A stretch of 64,000 nt of DNA, taken from positions 44,779,400-44,843,399 of the forward strand of contig NC_134116.1 of NCBI RefSeq assembly GCF_040939455.1, given 5' to 3'. The notes under the pieces were generated by a model. The model saw only the letters and a program-made list of their open reading frames with translations, had not been told where the DNA came from and did no database searches. Within the stretch, counting starts at the first letter, position 1. Each line of letters starts with the position of its first letter. Source of the DNA: Microcebus murinus (lineage: Eukaryota; Chordata; Mammalia; Primates; Cheirogaleidae). Below are positions 11,431 through 21,969 of the stretch, one piece after another. A program made the translations under genes and the position numbers.

Positions 11431-11789
11431 AAAAAGTGAATGTTTTCCTGGTTAGAGCTGGAACCCATACTACTAAGTGAAGTATCCCAAGAATGGAAAA
11501 ACAAGCACCAGATATATTCTCCAGCAAACTGGTATTAACTGAGTAGCACCTAAGTAGACACATAGGTGCTACAGTAATAGGGTATTGGGCAGGTGGGAGG
11601 GGGGAGGGGGGCGGGTATATACATACATAGTGAGTGAGATGTGCACCATCTGGGGGATGGTCATGATGGAGACTCAGACTTTTGGGGGGAGGGGGGAATG
11701 GGCATTTATTGAAACCTTAAAATCTGTACCCCCATAATATGCCAAAATAAAAAAAATAAAAAAAAAATAAAAAAAAAAAAGTGAATGTT
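11431..11789 (+). mobile_element. 5'-truncated strepsirrhine L1 3' end with TSD
   Basis: The insert (11445-11775) starts at the end of L1 ORF2 (gagctggaacccatactact) and runs through the L1 3' UTR: 'atcccaagaatggaaaaac', two G-rich tracts, 'gtgcaccatctgggggatgg' and 'cccccataatatgcc', then an A-rich tail. AAAAAGTGAATGTT flanks it on both sides at 11431-11444 and 11776-11789. The A run makes the left edge of the second copy ambiguous. The clean duplication and low decay point to a fairly recent insertion. Confidence 0.9.
11597..11697 (+). other. L1 3' UTR G-quadruplex-type tracts
   Basis: Two G-rich tracts lie at about 11597-11616 (ggtgggaggggggaggggg) and about 11681-11701 (ggggggaggggggaatggg). 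Each has runs of three or more G with short spacers. G-rich tracts are a known feature of primate L1 3' UTRs. Confidence 0.75.
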
Positions 11790-11934
11790 GGTTGATTATA
11801 GCTACTAGAAAATTGTGAGCACTTTGTCATTTTACCATAAGTTGGATACTAAAATTTATAATAATTAATCCTAGCACCCTAATAAAAAAGGCCTGTCACA
11901 GTTCCTTACTCTCTTCATTCTGTTAAGACTTACA

Positions 11935-11968
11935 TATCATATCACCTCTGATGAGAGGTGATATGATA
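11935..11968. repeat. Perfect inverted repeat, 15-bp arms, 4-nt loop
   Basis: The arm TATCATATCACCTCT (11935-11949) is followed by loop GATG and the exact reverse complement AGAGGTGATATGATA (11954-11968). It belongs to no element that I recognise. Confidence 0.95.
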
Positions 11969-11989
11969 CAACTGTTTAGAAAATCACTT

Positions 11990-12170
11990 CTAAAAACATA
12001 TAACTTTTGTTGAATCCCAGTTCTACTTTCTTGCTAAATTAGACTTTTTTGTACCTCAGTTTCCTCATCTGTGAAAATTAAAATAAACTTTATTAAGTGA
12101 CTATAAATATTAAATATGTTCTTGGATTCACACATTTAGTACTTGGCACATAAATTCTCAATATATTTAG
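11990..12170 (+). mobile_element. MIR SINE, sense
   Basis: Conserved MIR wording is visible: 'tgaatcccagttctac', 'tacctcagtttcctcatctgtgaaaa' and 'agtacttggcacataaattctcaata'. Boundaries are approximate. Confidence 0.75.
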
Positions 12171-12179
12171 CACATAAAA

Positions 12180-12925
12180 TTATGTGTCTGCTTTTCTCTA
12201 GAATGATAACTTTAAAAATAAAGTCTTTATTAGTCTTTTATATGTTTCTCTTAATTCCTGTTTATAGACTTCTAATTTATTTTCTTAAAACCCATATTAT
12301 TTAACAATACATAAATGAAAAACTAAATCAAGCCCCTAGAACTACATGTGTTTTCTTTTAAACTTGGAATCTTTGTAAGCAATTTCTAACAAAAGGCGTA
12401 TGTGGTTTTTTTTGTTTTTGTTTTTTTTTAATTTCATATCCACCTCTTTAAATGATGGCTTTGTTAATTAGCTAAATAGGCTTATTAATTAGCCTATTCT
12501 TATTTTTAAAGGCCTAAAAATAATGCTAAATTTACAAAACTCTGTGTATATGATTAAAAAGAAAAACAGACTGTTTTAGACAAGTAGAAACTAATAACTC
12601 TTTAATCTTTCATTCCAAGCATACAGCAATAATAAAGATTTGTGAGTGCCTACCAGAGTACAACACAGCTTGAGGAATACAGCTAAGAATGTTGAAGGCA
12701 TCCTGATGAAAGAGAGTCAGATAAAATTTAAGAAATTATGTGGAGAATAAATTATAAGCAAGCATTAACCACAACAAAACCACGGCAAGTAGCTGATGTT
12801 CTGCATAAGAACAGGGCTAGGCAGTAGTAATAGAGCACATGGTTCGTGCCTGAGCATGTGGATATACTAATATCAAAGAAAACACATTACTACCTCCCAT
12901 GATGGATCAACAATGAATGGATTTT
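12180..12925. other. Non-coding stretch, no gene seen
   Basis: AT-rich sequence with a T-rich tract near 12405-12430 and a small inverted repeat at 12475-12498 (arms AATAGGCT/AGCCTATT). No coding frame is supported. Confidence 0.5.
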
Positions 12926-12929
12926 ATGT

Positions 12930-13165
12930 CTCAAGACAGAAGAAACAGAGGGAAAGAAACACAGAAATATTCAGAGAGTAAAGAGAAAGAAAGGAAAGGG
13001 AAAGAATAAAATAGGAAAGGTATCCAGTTTAATATTAAAATTGTGGATCTGAAAGAGGAAAACAGGAATAGCAATGGACATCAGAGACAGGGAGATGGAA
13101 GAGTGGACAGAGAGAGAGACAGAGAGACAGAGAGAGGATGGCAAGAAGAAAAACAGAAATAGAAA
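12930..13165 (+). repeat. Purine-rich (GA/GAAA) low-complexity tract
   Basis: A long run is dominated by A and G on the plus strand, with a denser GA/CAGA core near 13080-13137. It is not coding. Confidence 0.75.
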
Positions 13166-13494
13166 ATATCACCTCAAAATTTAGGGCTGAAAAGAGAGGC
13201 TAAGATGCAAGGCAGATCCCACACACAAATGATCCAGTCCCCCTGCATCAGGCCTCTGCTGTCATTGTATTAGTGAATAGGTCTTCTTGATGTCCCTTCC
13301 TATCAGTCTTCACAAGCTGAGGCCTATTCCATCTCTTAGCCTTGATACCATGCCACTTTCCTTATCTACACATCAGCACTTGGGTGACCAATGCTGGTTG
13401 AGAAGCCAGTGAACCCCAAGACATAGCACCATACACACATTTTGTTGGCCATAGGCAACATAGATCTAAATGGAAGTTAAAGATACAGATATTG

Positions 13495-13775
13495 CCACTG
13501 CTCACTCTTGGCTACTGAGCACTAGTCCAAATCGAGATGTGCTGTGCATCCCAAACATACAATGGATATTTTGAAGGCTTAGTACCAAAAATATGTAACA
13601 TATTAATATTACACTAATATTTTTATATTGATTACAGGTTGAAATCATGTATTTGGTAATGTGTTGTAAAAAAATCAATGTATTTCTTTTTTCCTTTTAT
13701 TAATGTAAGTACTAGAAAATTTTAAATTGCGTATGTGGTTCAAATTACATTTTTATTGGACTGAGCTCATCTGTT
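13495..13775 (+). mobile_element. Old hAT-type DNA transposon remnant
   Basis: The phrases 'ggctactgagcact', 'tccaaatcgagatgtgctgt', 'ttgaaggcttagtacc', 'tatattgattacaggttgaaat' and 'ttttattggactgag' match, in order, a common mammalian non-autonomous DNA element. I place it with the hAT/Charlie group, but the exact family is uncertain. Confidence 0.55.
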
Positions 13776-13779
13776 AATA

Positions 13780-14660
13780 GAACTTTACCCACCACAAGGC
13801 AAAATAATTTGCCTTTCTTCAAATTCAACAAAAAGGACTTTCTACTGGACAGAGATGTCTAAGCCTTATAATTATAGTGAATAGTTTCCTGCATGGCCCA
13901 ACACGCAAGGACAAATGGTTGCCCTGGCCCCTACAACACCTGCGTCTATCTTTTATCTGAGGCCTTTACACTATGAGCAGTCTCATTTTGTTTAAGCCAA
14001 TTAAACCAATCACTACTGTTTATACCTCTACAATCACTTTTTATATATTCTACCTTAGTAACGATAAAGAAAAATATAAAAGGTGAAAGAAAAAATTATA
14101 ATTTACACCATGATCACTGAGAATCAAAGTCAAAAACTATAAATTATGGTAGCTGACTTGTGTATTGAAATGAGGGATAGAAACTAATATGTCTATTCAA
14201 CATTAAATATCTGAGAAGTCAGGACTTGAAGGCCATATCACTCAGTAGTAGGAAAGCTCCACCGGAGATCTAGTACTGTATTTCATTCATTATAAGTTGC
14301 ATGTTTTTTCCCCCACAGTTTAACATCTTTAAAATCAAGATGCATCTGTGATTGATGGCATCTTATAATTTCTGTCCAGCAGACAGCATTAAACAACAAA
14401 TATATCACTGCCTGTGGATGAGCAGGTGTCATTGTTATTTGTGGAGTGATAATACAACTATGTCAAGATTTTCATTAATTAAAAAACTCCTTGAGGACCA
14501 TCTCAGAAAGGAATATGAGTTCTGTTTATATTTTTTAAATCTTCCATAAACACTTTCAAGTATGGATAAGTGGAGTATCAGCAACAAGTCTTATAAAATC
14601 AGTGTTCATATCATAGAAGAAAGTTCAGGAGACAATGCAGAACACTAGACAAAGAAATTA
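13780..14660. other. Non-coding stretch, no gene seen
   Basis: Mixed AT-rich sequence without a confident repeat or coding call. The 65-codon frame at 14352-14549 lacks any recognisable domain. Confidence 0.45.
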
Positions 14661-14664
14661 TTTA

Positions 14665-14810
14665 TATCTAACTATCTTATTTATTTATTTTATCTATTAT
14701 CTATTTTATTTAAATATTATCTATTTATCTATCTATTATCTATATATCTATCTATTTATTTTATCTAGTTATATTTAACTATCTTAATTATTTATATTTA
14801 ACTATCTTCA
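14665..14810. repeat. Degenerate TATC/TTTA tetranucleotide repeat
   Basis: Repeated tatc, atct and ttta units with interruptions, as in a decayed microsatellite. Confidence 0.8.
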
Positions 14811-14814
14811 CAGC

Positions 14815-16185
14815 TTGGCAGACAATATATTTTATTTTAAAAAAAGGGACATTTATAAAACTGGAAGGAATAATGATTCAGATTTTCATATAAGGAATTT
14901 TAAAACACTTGATATATAAACAAAAAGTCATTCTTAATTTATTAATTATAGACAGTATTTATTGAAACTGTACATAACTCATCTCTCCTTGTGTCTCCTG
15001 ACTTATTTCCCTAATACTGTTATTTTACATTATCTAAGTTTATAATATTTACATTCTTAAACTACAATTTAATCCATTGCTTTTCTCTATTTGTTGATTG
15101 AACAAACTGAAAAGCAGTACACCTGAGTCACAGTATCATGTTTAAGTAACTACCTTTTACTTCAACTACAAAGGACATAATTAAACTTATAAAGAAAAGA
15201 AAAACAAAATTAAATCAGTAAATATGTCTCTTGGTTGCTTAAAAATCATACTACCATGTTTTTCAGCATAAATGGATTAAGGTTTTTTGAATAGCCTTTT
15301 ATTTTTGTTAGTGATTTAGATTACTTTTCACCTTATGTATAGAAAATAATTTTACTCTTTATAAAATTATAAATTTCCTTGAACTGTAATACAACACACT
15401 TTTGGTCATCTTTTGGCACCTCTTATTTGCCTTTTACATTCCACATTTAAAAACTTTCTATTCATGTATTTGGTTTGTTCTTTTTTAATTCCAGAAGTTC
15501 CTGCCTGTTAGGTTGCTTGTTTGTTTTTACTTTTTTTGTTTCTTTGTTTTTGTTTTGGTGTGTGTACATCTTCAAGTAATTTTTTTCTTCCGAAATAGTC
15601 TGTGGAAGGTAGATTTTTATGAGATTTTGTGTGTGTGTACTTGAAATTGTCTTTATTTTTGGTCCTCAAACTTAATTTGTCTTTAGGTATAAAGAGTCTG
15701 ACTGGCTTACTTAATACTCTTTCCCAGCTCCGGGTTCTTTTGTCAGCCTCTAATATAAAGCCTTAGGAGAGTGAAATTCACTTTCAGTACTCAATTCTCA
15801 GCTTCCTGACAGCTATGAATGGCTAAGAAACACAGTTGTGTCTGGTGAACATAAGTGAAATTCTGCAGCAGAGAAATGTATCAGAAAAAAAAAAACAAAA
15901 CAAACAAAAAAAAAACCCAAAAACTTGTGTTTCCCCGAAGAAATGCAAATACAAATACTGAGCTAAAGTCCTTATACCTTCCCTCTCCAGCCCTCTTACC
16001 CTCTTGTAGCTCATTGGGAAAAGTGGCCAAGAGCAATAAGAAAAATCTTGTGACCATGAAGCAATAAGAATGAAGACAGCAGCCAACATAATATGTGGAG
16101 CAATGGCCAAAACAAAACAAAACAAAAAATCCTATGAGTCTATATTCCTTTTAACATTATTGAGTTAAACTTCTATTTTCAAGTG
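14815..16185. other. AT-rich non-coding stretch
   Basis: Contains a T/G-rich run near 15520-15575, a short GT run near 15630 and an A/C-rich tract at 15883-15920. The overlapping frames of 70-100 codons in both strands around 15823-16125 are low-complexity shadows. No gene is supported. Confidence 0.45.
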
Positions 16186-16189
16186 GCCA

Positions 16190-16700
16190 AACAATGCATA
16201 AATAGAAGCATGCTGGCTAACTCTGCCATAGCTGCTGTGTTGGCTTGCCACATTCCCCAAATATTGGGTCAGTAAAATGACAATGAGCCCAAATGGGTTT
16301 GGACCATTTATTCCTTATGCAGACAGCATAAGCAAGATCAGCATGGTGTCAGCTTCTTACAGAATGACACCGAATCAGAGGGGCAAGATAATGGATGATA
16401 CCAAATACTTTTATAGGTAAGGAAGGTTTTCAGCTAAGTGGTGGATACAGTGGAAAGTTCCATATCTCACCAGAAACAGAAAGGTGAATATGAAACGTTT
16501 TTGTGCATCTCCTCAGAAGCTAAGGGCCATGTTCCATGAAGGATCACAAGGTGTTCTGCCAAGAGGTGGGTGAGCCTGTGGTTAAGCTGTGCCTATATGG
16601 CCTATGCTGAGATATGCATTGTTGCCCTTTCCCTGTGAGTATTTGTTATGTGAGAATAATAAAACCTTGTACATATAAACTTAGTCTGGTTTCCTTTTAT
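16190..16700 (+). mobile_element. LTR-like sequence, family not identified
   Basis: This block is less AT-rich than its surroundings and carries AATAAA at 16658-16663 followed by CTTGTACATATAAAC. That layout fits an LTR polyadenylation region. I cannot name the family or define both ends. Confidence 0.35.
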
Positions 16701-17059
16701 TTATAGCTAAGCTATCCCTACCTGATTTACTTCGGTACAGAATTTTAGATTAAAAAAATTATCCCTGTGGACATTGAAGAAAATACTCAACTATTTTCCC
16801 AAATTCATTGATGTAAGATTTCTGATGCCAATCTATCTAATTCTTGTTCCACCTTGATAACATGCATTTTCTTTAATAAAGATTTTAAAATCTTTCTCTG
16901 TGGATGGTACGCTGAAATCTTGTTATGTTGTGGGACTTTTCTCATTCAAACTGATTGGCACTTAATTGGCCCTTTCAATCTAAACAAATCTATTTAAATA
17001 TGACCCTAGGAGGAAGGAAAGGCAAAGACTCAGGAAAAGCTAAGTCTGATTACCTTGAA

Positions 17060-17165
17060 AAGTAATCTTTATTATTCCTTTTCAGAATAAGAAAACCGAG
17101 GCTTACCATGTATGGAGAGTTTAAGTAAACTGATCAAGTCCCTGTTTTCAAGCTTGCACTCTACA
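17060..17165 (-). mobile_element. MIR fragment, antisense
   Basis: The order 'attattccttttcagaataag', 'aaaccgaggctta' and 'gagagtttaagtaa' matches reversed MIR (ccattttacagatgagg ... gaggctcagagaggttaag). Confidence 0.55.
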
Positions 17166-17469
17166 TTGTTCCTTTATTGATGGGCATACGAATTATATTA
17201 ACAGAAATGCACACACCCACTTAACCATTAAATTGAGATATAATAAAAGTAAAATTTGTGATGTTATATATAAGCAACCACATAATTAATGGCATTTTAG
17301 TGACTTTTCCAAAAATATTAGTAGGATGGTATATGTGTATATGTTCATGTGTTGTAGAGACAGGAATAAAACAAGCTTAGCAGCTAAGGAATTTTATTTG
17401 TTGAAAATGAAGAATTTATAAAATACTAACAGATGACTTTGTTCAGTATCTAATCTTGATAATACTTAC

Positions 17470-18000
17470 TGGCAAAAATCTTGGGTGCTGTTTAATCCAA
17501 GAATTCAACCTCAAGAATTTAATTTATATGTACACTTGCATGTGAATGTTAACAAAAATGTAGGAATGAAATGTATACTGTTGGAACATTTATAATAGTA
17601 AATTACTGTAAACAACCTAAGTGTTCATCAATAAAATAGGTTAAATAAATTATGATATATTCATATACTGGCATATTAAGCGATAATTCAGAAAAATAGC
17701 AGATTTATATGCGCTGATATAGAAAGGTCTTCAAGATATATATTAAGTGAAAAAATATCAAGGTCTAGAACTGGGTGTACCATTTTTTAATTTCTATAAA
17801 ATATTTTATGCATATACATTATATCCATATAAATTAAGAGTCATTTTTAAAAGAAACTCTTAGCGATAATTTCTTCTGGAAACAGAACTAGGACACTGCT
17901 AATAGGATAGGAAAGCAAGACTTTTCATTGATTATATAATATTTTATATCTCTTGTTTTTTATCATATGCATGTGCTTATCATCTATATACTTTTTCAAT
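17470..18000 (+). mobile_element. Old L1 (L1MC/L1ME-type) 3' end, sense
   Basis: Characteristic wording is present in order: 'aacaacctaagtgttcatca', 'ggttaaataaattatgata', 'gatatagaaaggtcttcaag', 'atattaagtgaaaaaat' and a tail region 'cttctggaaacagaac'. It is non-coding. Confidence 0.75.
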
Positions 18001-18299
18001 TAAAAATATATAAATATCATATATCTGAGAAAATAACATAATTTTGTGAATATATGAAAACCGTTGGCTTGTCCACTTTAAATAGATGAATTGTACTATA
18101 TTTAAATTATATGTCAAAAGAGTTGTTATTAGAATATATACATCTACACATACTTTTCCCTGATAATATTCTATTCAATAGAATTATTTAAGATCTAGTT
18201 CTCAGAGTTGTCATAGGCTAAGGTGCAATGATATTCAGGAAGCAAAATACAGCTAGTACTAAAGCCAATTATAAAAACAAAATACCTGCTATGTGAAAA

Positions 18300-18440
18300 T
18301 TCTTGTTGAAAGCAATATACACATATAATTTAATTTACATCTAATTTGGATATATAGGTATTATTATACCCTTTTAAAAATGAAGCAAACAAAAAAGAAA
18401 AGGATTAATTTCTTTGCCAAAGGTGATGCATTTGCAAGGT
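18300..18440 (-). mobile_element. MIR fragment, antisense
   Basis: The phrases 'ataggtattattatacccttt', 'aaatgaagcaaac' and 'taatttctttgccaaaggtg' correspond to reversed MIR. Highly diverged. Confidence 0.5.
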
Positions 18441-19019
18441 GTTTTTGTTTGGTTTGATTTGTGGCATTTGATGCTATGCCAAACTAGTAGAGAGGGCTTT
18501 GGTGAGGATAAAAAAAGAGAGATTGATAAAAATAAAGAATAAAATCTAACATGCTGTATGGAAAAGCAACAGTGCAAGAAATAATTCCTCCTATTGCATG
18601 GGAGATATATATACTAAAAAACATTTGATTTTTATTTATAATTGAAATTGGATTAAGTAGGGGTGAATGTACACTTTTGTGGTGTGTCAACTTCAAGAAG
18701 GTTTTAATGGCTTAAGTCTTGGGAGAAGTTGAAACAGCAAGGTGTTTGGGTGAAGAGAAGTAGAGGAAACCAAGATATCCACTGATACTCAAAACTTTTA
18801 TTTTAGTAATGGGGAGTGAAAGCACTCCCTATGTAGAAATTTTTTGGATTAGAAATGTAGCTGAACAAAAATACTCCTTTTGTCTGATATATTTTTTTCT
18901 GGATCTTCTATACCAATGGAGAGATATCAATATGTACTCAATACATAGTTAAAAAAAAAGAAAAATGGAGATAAGTAAGAATTAGTGATTTTGGACACAG
19001 TGAATAAGAAAACACTTGT

Positions 19020-19095
19020 TTCTATAATATATATATGGCACATTTTATTAAACCACTAATGTATTGATGGGCACTTGGGTTGTTTCCACATCCTG
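19020..19095 (-). mobile_element. Short L1 scrap, antisense
   Basis: The words 'gtattgatgggcacttgggt' and 'tgtttccacatc' match the antisense L1 3' region. Only a few dozen bases are clear. Confidence 0.4.
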
Positions 19096-19276
19096 GAAAA
19101 GCAAAACAAAACCGTGAACTCAAAGAACACTTTTTGAGAATGGAGAAAAGGCTAACACTTTTTTTTATTATTATTATTATAAGGAGCCAATGGGACCCTA
19201 TTGAATTTGTGACATCTAGTTCCAGAAAATCAAATTGTGTTAGTTTTTTATTCCATCCAACCAGGTTTTAGGGTTT

Positions 19277-19292
19277 TGTGTGTGTGTGTGTG
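19277..19292. repeat. (TG)n microsatellite
   Basis: Eight TG units followed by TGCATG alternation. Confidence 0.85.
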
Positions 19293-20329
19293 CATGTGCA
19301 TGCAAGCACATATGCAGATACATGTCCATACGTCTGTAAGCAAACACATGCATGTTTCAGGTTGGGTAAACATCAATTCTATACATAATTATAAACTGTA
19401 TATACATATATACACTATATATTCCCAAACTCTATAAACCCTCTGTTAGGGTTTTTAAAGAAAGATATTTTTATGGGATGAAATGGCTGCTCAGGCTTTA
19501 GTAAAAGAAATAAGAAAAATGAAAAAGAAATTAAAAAAATAAAATAAAAAGATATTTTTATACAAAGCTGTATTACCTTAAACTATAGAATTCCTTCTCT
19601 TCTAAACAACATTTATAAACGAGGATATATGAAACATCTACGGAGGAATGACCCTTTGTTTTGCAGTGAAAAAAATCTTCAGGGTTACCACCCTTGCTGC
19701 AAATTATCACAAAGTCTGTGAAATAAGAAAGTCAATATGTATTAGACAAAGAGAAGAGAGGAGTGTATAGAGAGTGAACAGGAAGCCAGCGATGAGAAAA
19801 ACAGCAGGGGGTTGCTTGTTGAGCCCAGTGACCTTTCTCTATGCCTAATACACTGAAGATTGTGTAGCTTACAGAAAAAAATATATATATATTTAATTTT
19901 TTAGTTTTTGATAGACAGCTAAGGATTTTTCTCTGCACTATTTTCTATTTAACTTTAATAATTTTCTCCATTGAGTTTATTGTGCTTGTAAATTCAACCC
20001 AGTATAAGTTAAATAGGAGAAAATTATACATATCTTGATGTTTTTCCTAATACTATTTATAAAACTCTACAAGAACTGATAGTATTCTTCCTCTAACAAG
20101 TAATACTATACACACTAGGGGAAATGAAACAGAGCTTAGAGTGAGTCTTGCAGCCTATTAAGCATTTAATAAGTAATAAGGATCCATCAAAGTGTGGACT
20201 ATTTTTTACATATTACGACTGCAGACAGTCATTTCCCAATTTGAGCTATAGAAGGAAGAAGGAGGAAAGCCATTGTGACAGAACAATCAAATTTAAAGTG
20301 ACTAAGAATAGCTGATTGAATGTATTTTT

Positions 20330-20784
20330 CATTTGTTAATATGAACTTTCAAGGACTGAGTCATGAATGCAGATAGTTTTGTACCATTGTCTATGTGCAT
20401 GCGTCTCTGGCTCAATATCTCAAAATATTGAGATCCTATTTCTTTTCTAATGTCATCATAGTTACTTTGATACATTCATTAATCATATCTCCAGATTGCA
20501 ATTTGTCTTGCCTTGTGATATGAGGGACTAACACCAATATAGGAGATATTAAACATTATTTGGTAATTCGGCATGCCTGTCATATTCTGATTTTCAAGAC
20601 TAGCTAATTTCACAAAGTCAAAGTGGTACATTTCAGTGATACCAGGCTTAGTGTCTACTTCCATGGGGAATGTATTATTTATTTCTTCTTCATTCCACTT
20701 TTCAAATATAACCTCATAGCCTTCTGTGAATAAGATATATTTTTCATCATCCTCTACTGATAAAATCAAACTACTCTGGCATAT
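20330..20784 (-). other. Protein-like minus-strand frame of unknown origin
   Basis: On the minus strand, 20769 down to 20479 is open for 96 codons, and the same frame is open further upstream into the LTR boundary. There is no ATG at the start; the first start-like codon is TTG. The peptide is rich in charged and aromatic residues (VEDDEKYILFTEGYEVIFEK) and unlike nearby chance frames. It ends at TAATGA; the next codons in the same frame read on for about 49 residues (MYQSNYDDIRKEIGSQ...) before another stop near 20329. I recognise no family. It could be a decayed coding exon or retrocopy truncated by the LTR at 20785. It could also be a chance result of a purine-rich strand. Confidence 0.3.
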
Positions 20785-21410
20785 TTTGATGGGGAGGATG
20801 AGTTCTAAGCTGCCCCCAAGATTTCTGTCCCTTGCTCTTCATCCCCTGTGTCATCCCTGCTCCTTGAGTGTGGGTGGACCTATAAATGTATTGAGATATC
20901 ACTGCCATGATGTTATATTATATGGCAAAGATAAAGGGATTTTGCCTAGTTAAGCTTGTCCTAATCGGAGCCCTTTGGCTTAGTCTTTTTCTGATCTCAA
21001 AGATTCTCTCACTGGCTTTGAAGACATGAGAGGGTAACATGGTAAGTATTGAGGTGGCCCGTAGGAGCTTGAAGTGACCTTCAAGTGAAAACTCATAAGA
21101 ATGCAGGAAACTCAGTAATCAAGCCAAAAAAACCAAAACAAAACAAAACAAAAAAACCCACCTGAGTCCTGCCAATAACCTGAATGAATTAAGAAATAGA
21201 GTCTTCCCTAGTCAAGCTTTCAGATGAAAATGCAACTGGCCTGGCATCTTAGTTTAAACCTTGTTAGACTCTGAGCAGAGTACCAAGTGGAGTGGTGTCC
21301 AGACTTTTGACCTATAGAAACTATGAACTAATAAATGAGTGTCTTTTTAAACCACTAAGTTTGTGATAATTTGTTATGCAGCAATGGCAAACTAATGCAA
21401 ATGGCTTTTT
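20785..21410 (+). mobile_element. MLT1-type MaLR solo LTR
   Basis: The MLT1 wording is clear: 'tatggcaaagataaagggat', 'ctggctttgaagacatgag', 'tgccaataacctgaatgaat', 'cttttgacctatagaaactat' and the terminal 'ccactaagtttgtgataatt'. AATAAA lies at 21330-21335. An AAAAC-rich run near 21127-21157 is an internal expansion. No internal retroviral genes are next to it, so it is a solo LTR. Confidence 0.8.
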
Positions 21411-21639
21411 TGTAGACCAAGGTCATCATAATATGAAGTTGGCTGATACTGCTTTGAGGACTATGAAACACTTTGAATGCATGACTGCATTAATATAAGC
21501 TCTTAAACCAGTGTTGAACACACAGTATATACTGAATAAGAGTTGCATGTGTGACTGAATAATTGGTTACCTTATAGTAAATACTTTATAGTGTAGATTA
21601 CAAACAACTTTGAGATATATTGATTTTTAATGATATAAT

Positions 21640-21790
21640 ATTATTATGAATGCTATTATTAAAATTTCCATTTTAGAAGTGAGAAATATAATTCACAGAG
21701 AGGTTAAGGATCTTGACTGAAGTCACAGTATTGGTAAGTACCAAATCTACCACTTTAATCTCTTTACCTATATTAAACAGAGGCATTGAG
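21640..21790 (-). mobile_element. MIR fragment, antisense
   Basis: The phrases 'ttccattttagaagtgagaaa', 'cacagagaggttaaggatct' and 'gaagtcacagtattggtaagt' are reversed MIR core. Confidence 0.7.
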
Positions 21791-21849
21791 AAAGTAAGTG
21801 GATGGAAATCTGTTTGAAAATAAATATAATTCTGATTAACTCATGAAAC

Positions 21850-21965
21850 CAAGTAGAAATTGCATCAAGAAAATCACTTCAGGAGCATGTTATCTAACAT
21901 CTTTGAGTTTCAATTTCTCTATCTATAAAATTGAATTAAAATAGTACCAGGCTTATAGAGGGCAG
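21850..21965 (+). mobile_element. MIR fragment, sense
   Basis: Diverged MIR wording: 'tgagtttcaatttctctatct' and 'aaatagtaccaggcttataga'. Confidence 0.45.
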
Positions 21966-21969
21966 AACA

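Larger units (their letters stand above)
18445..20330. other. AT-rich non-coding stretch
   Basis: Holds a small L1 scrap, a TTA run near 19160, a TG run and an A-rich tract near 19500-19555. No frame with protein-like content is seen. Confidence 0.45.

Noticed and set aside
15640..15740. Possible antisense L1 scrap (gaaattgtctttatttttgg)
   Set aside because: Too short and too diverged to separate from T-rich background.
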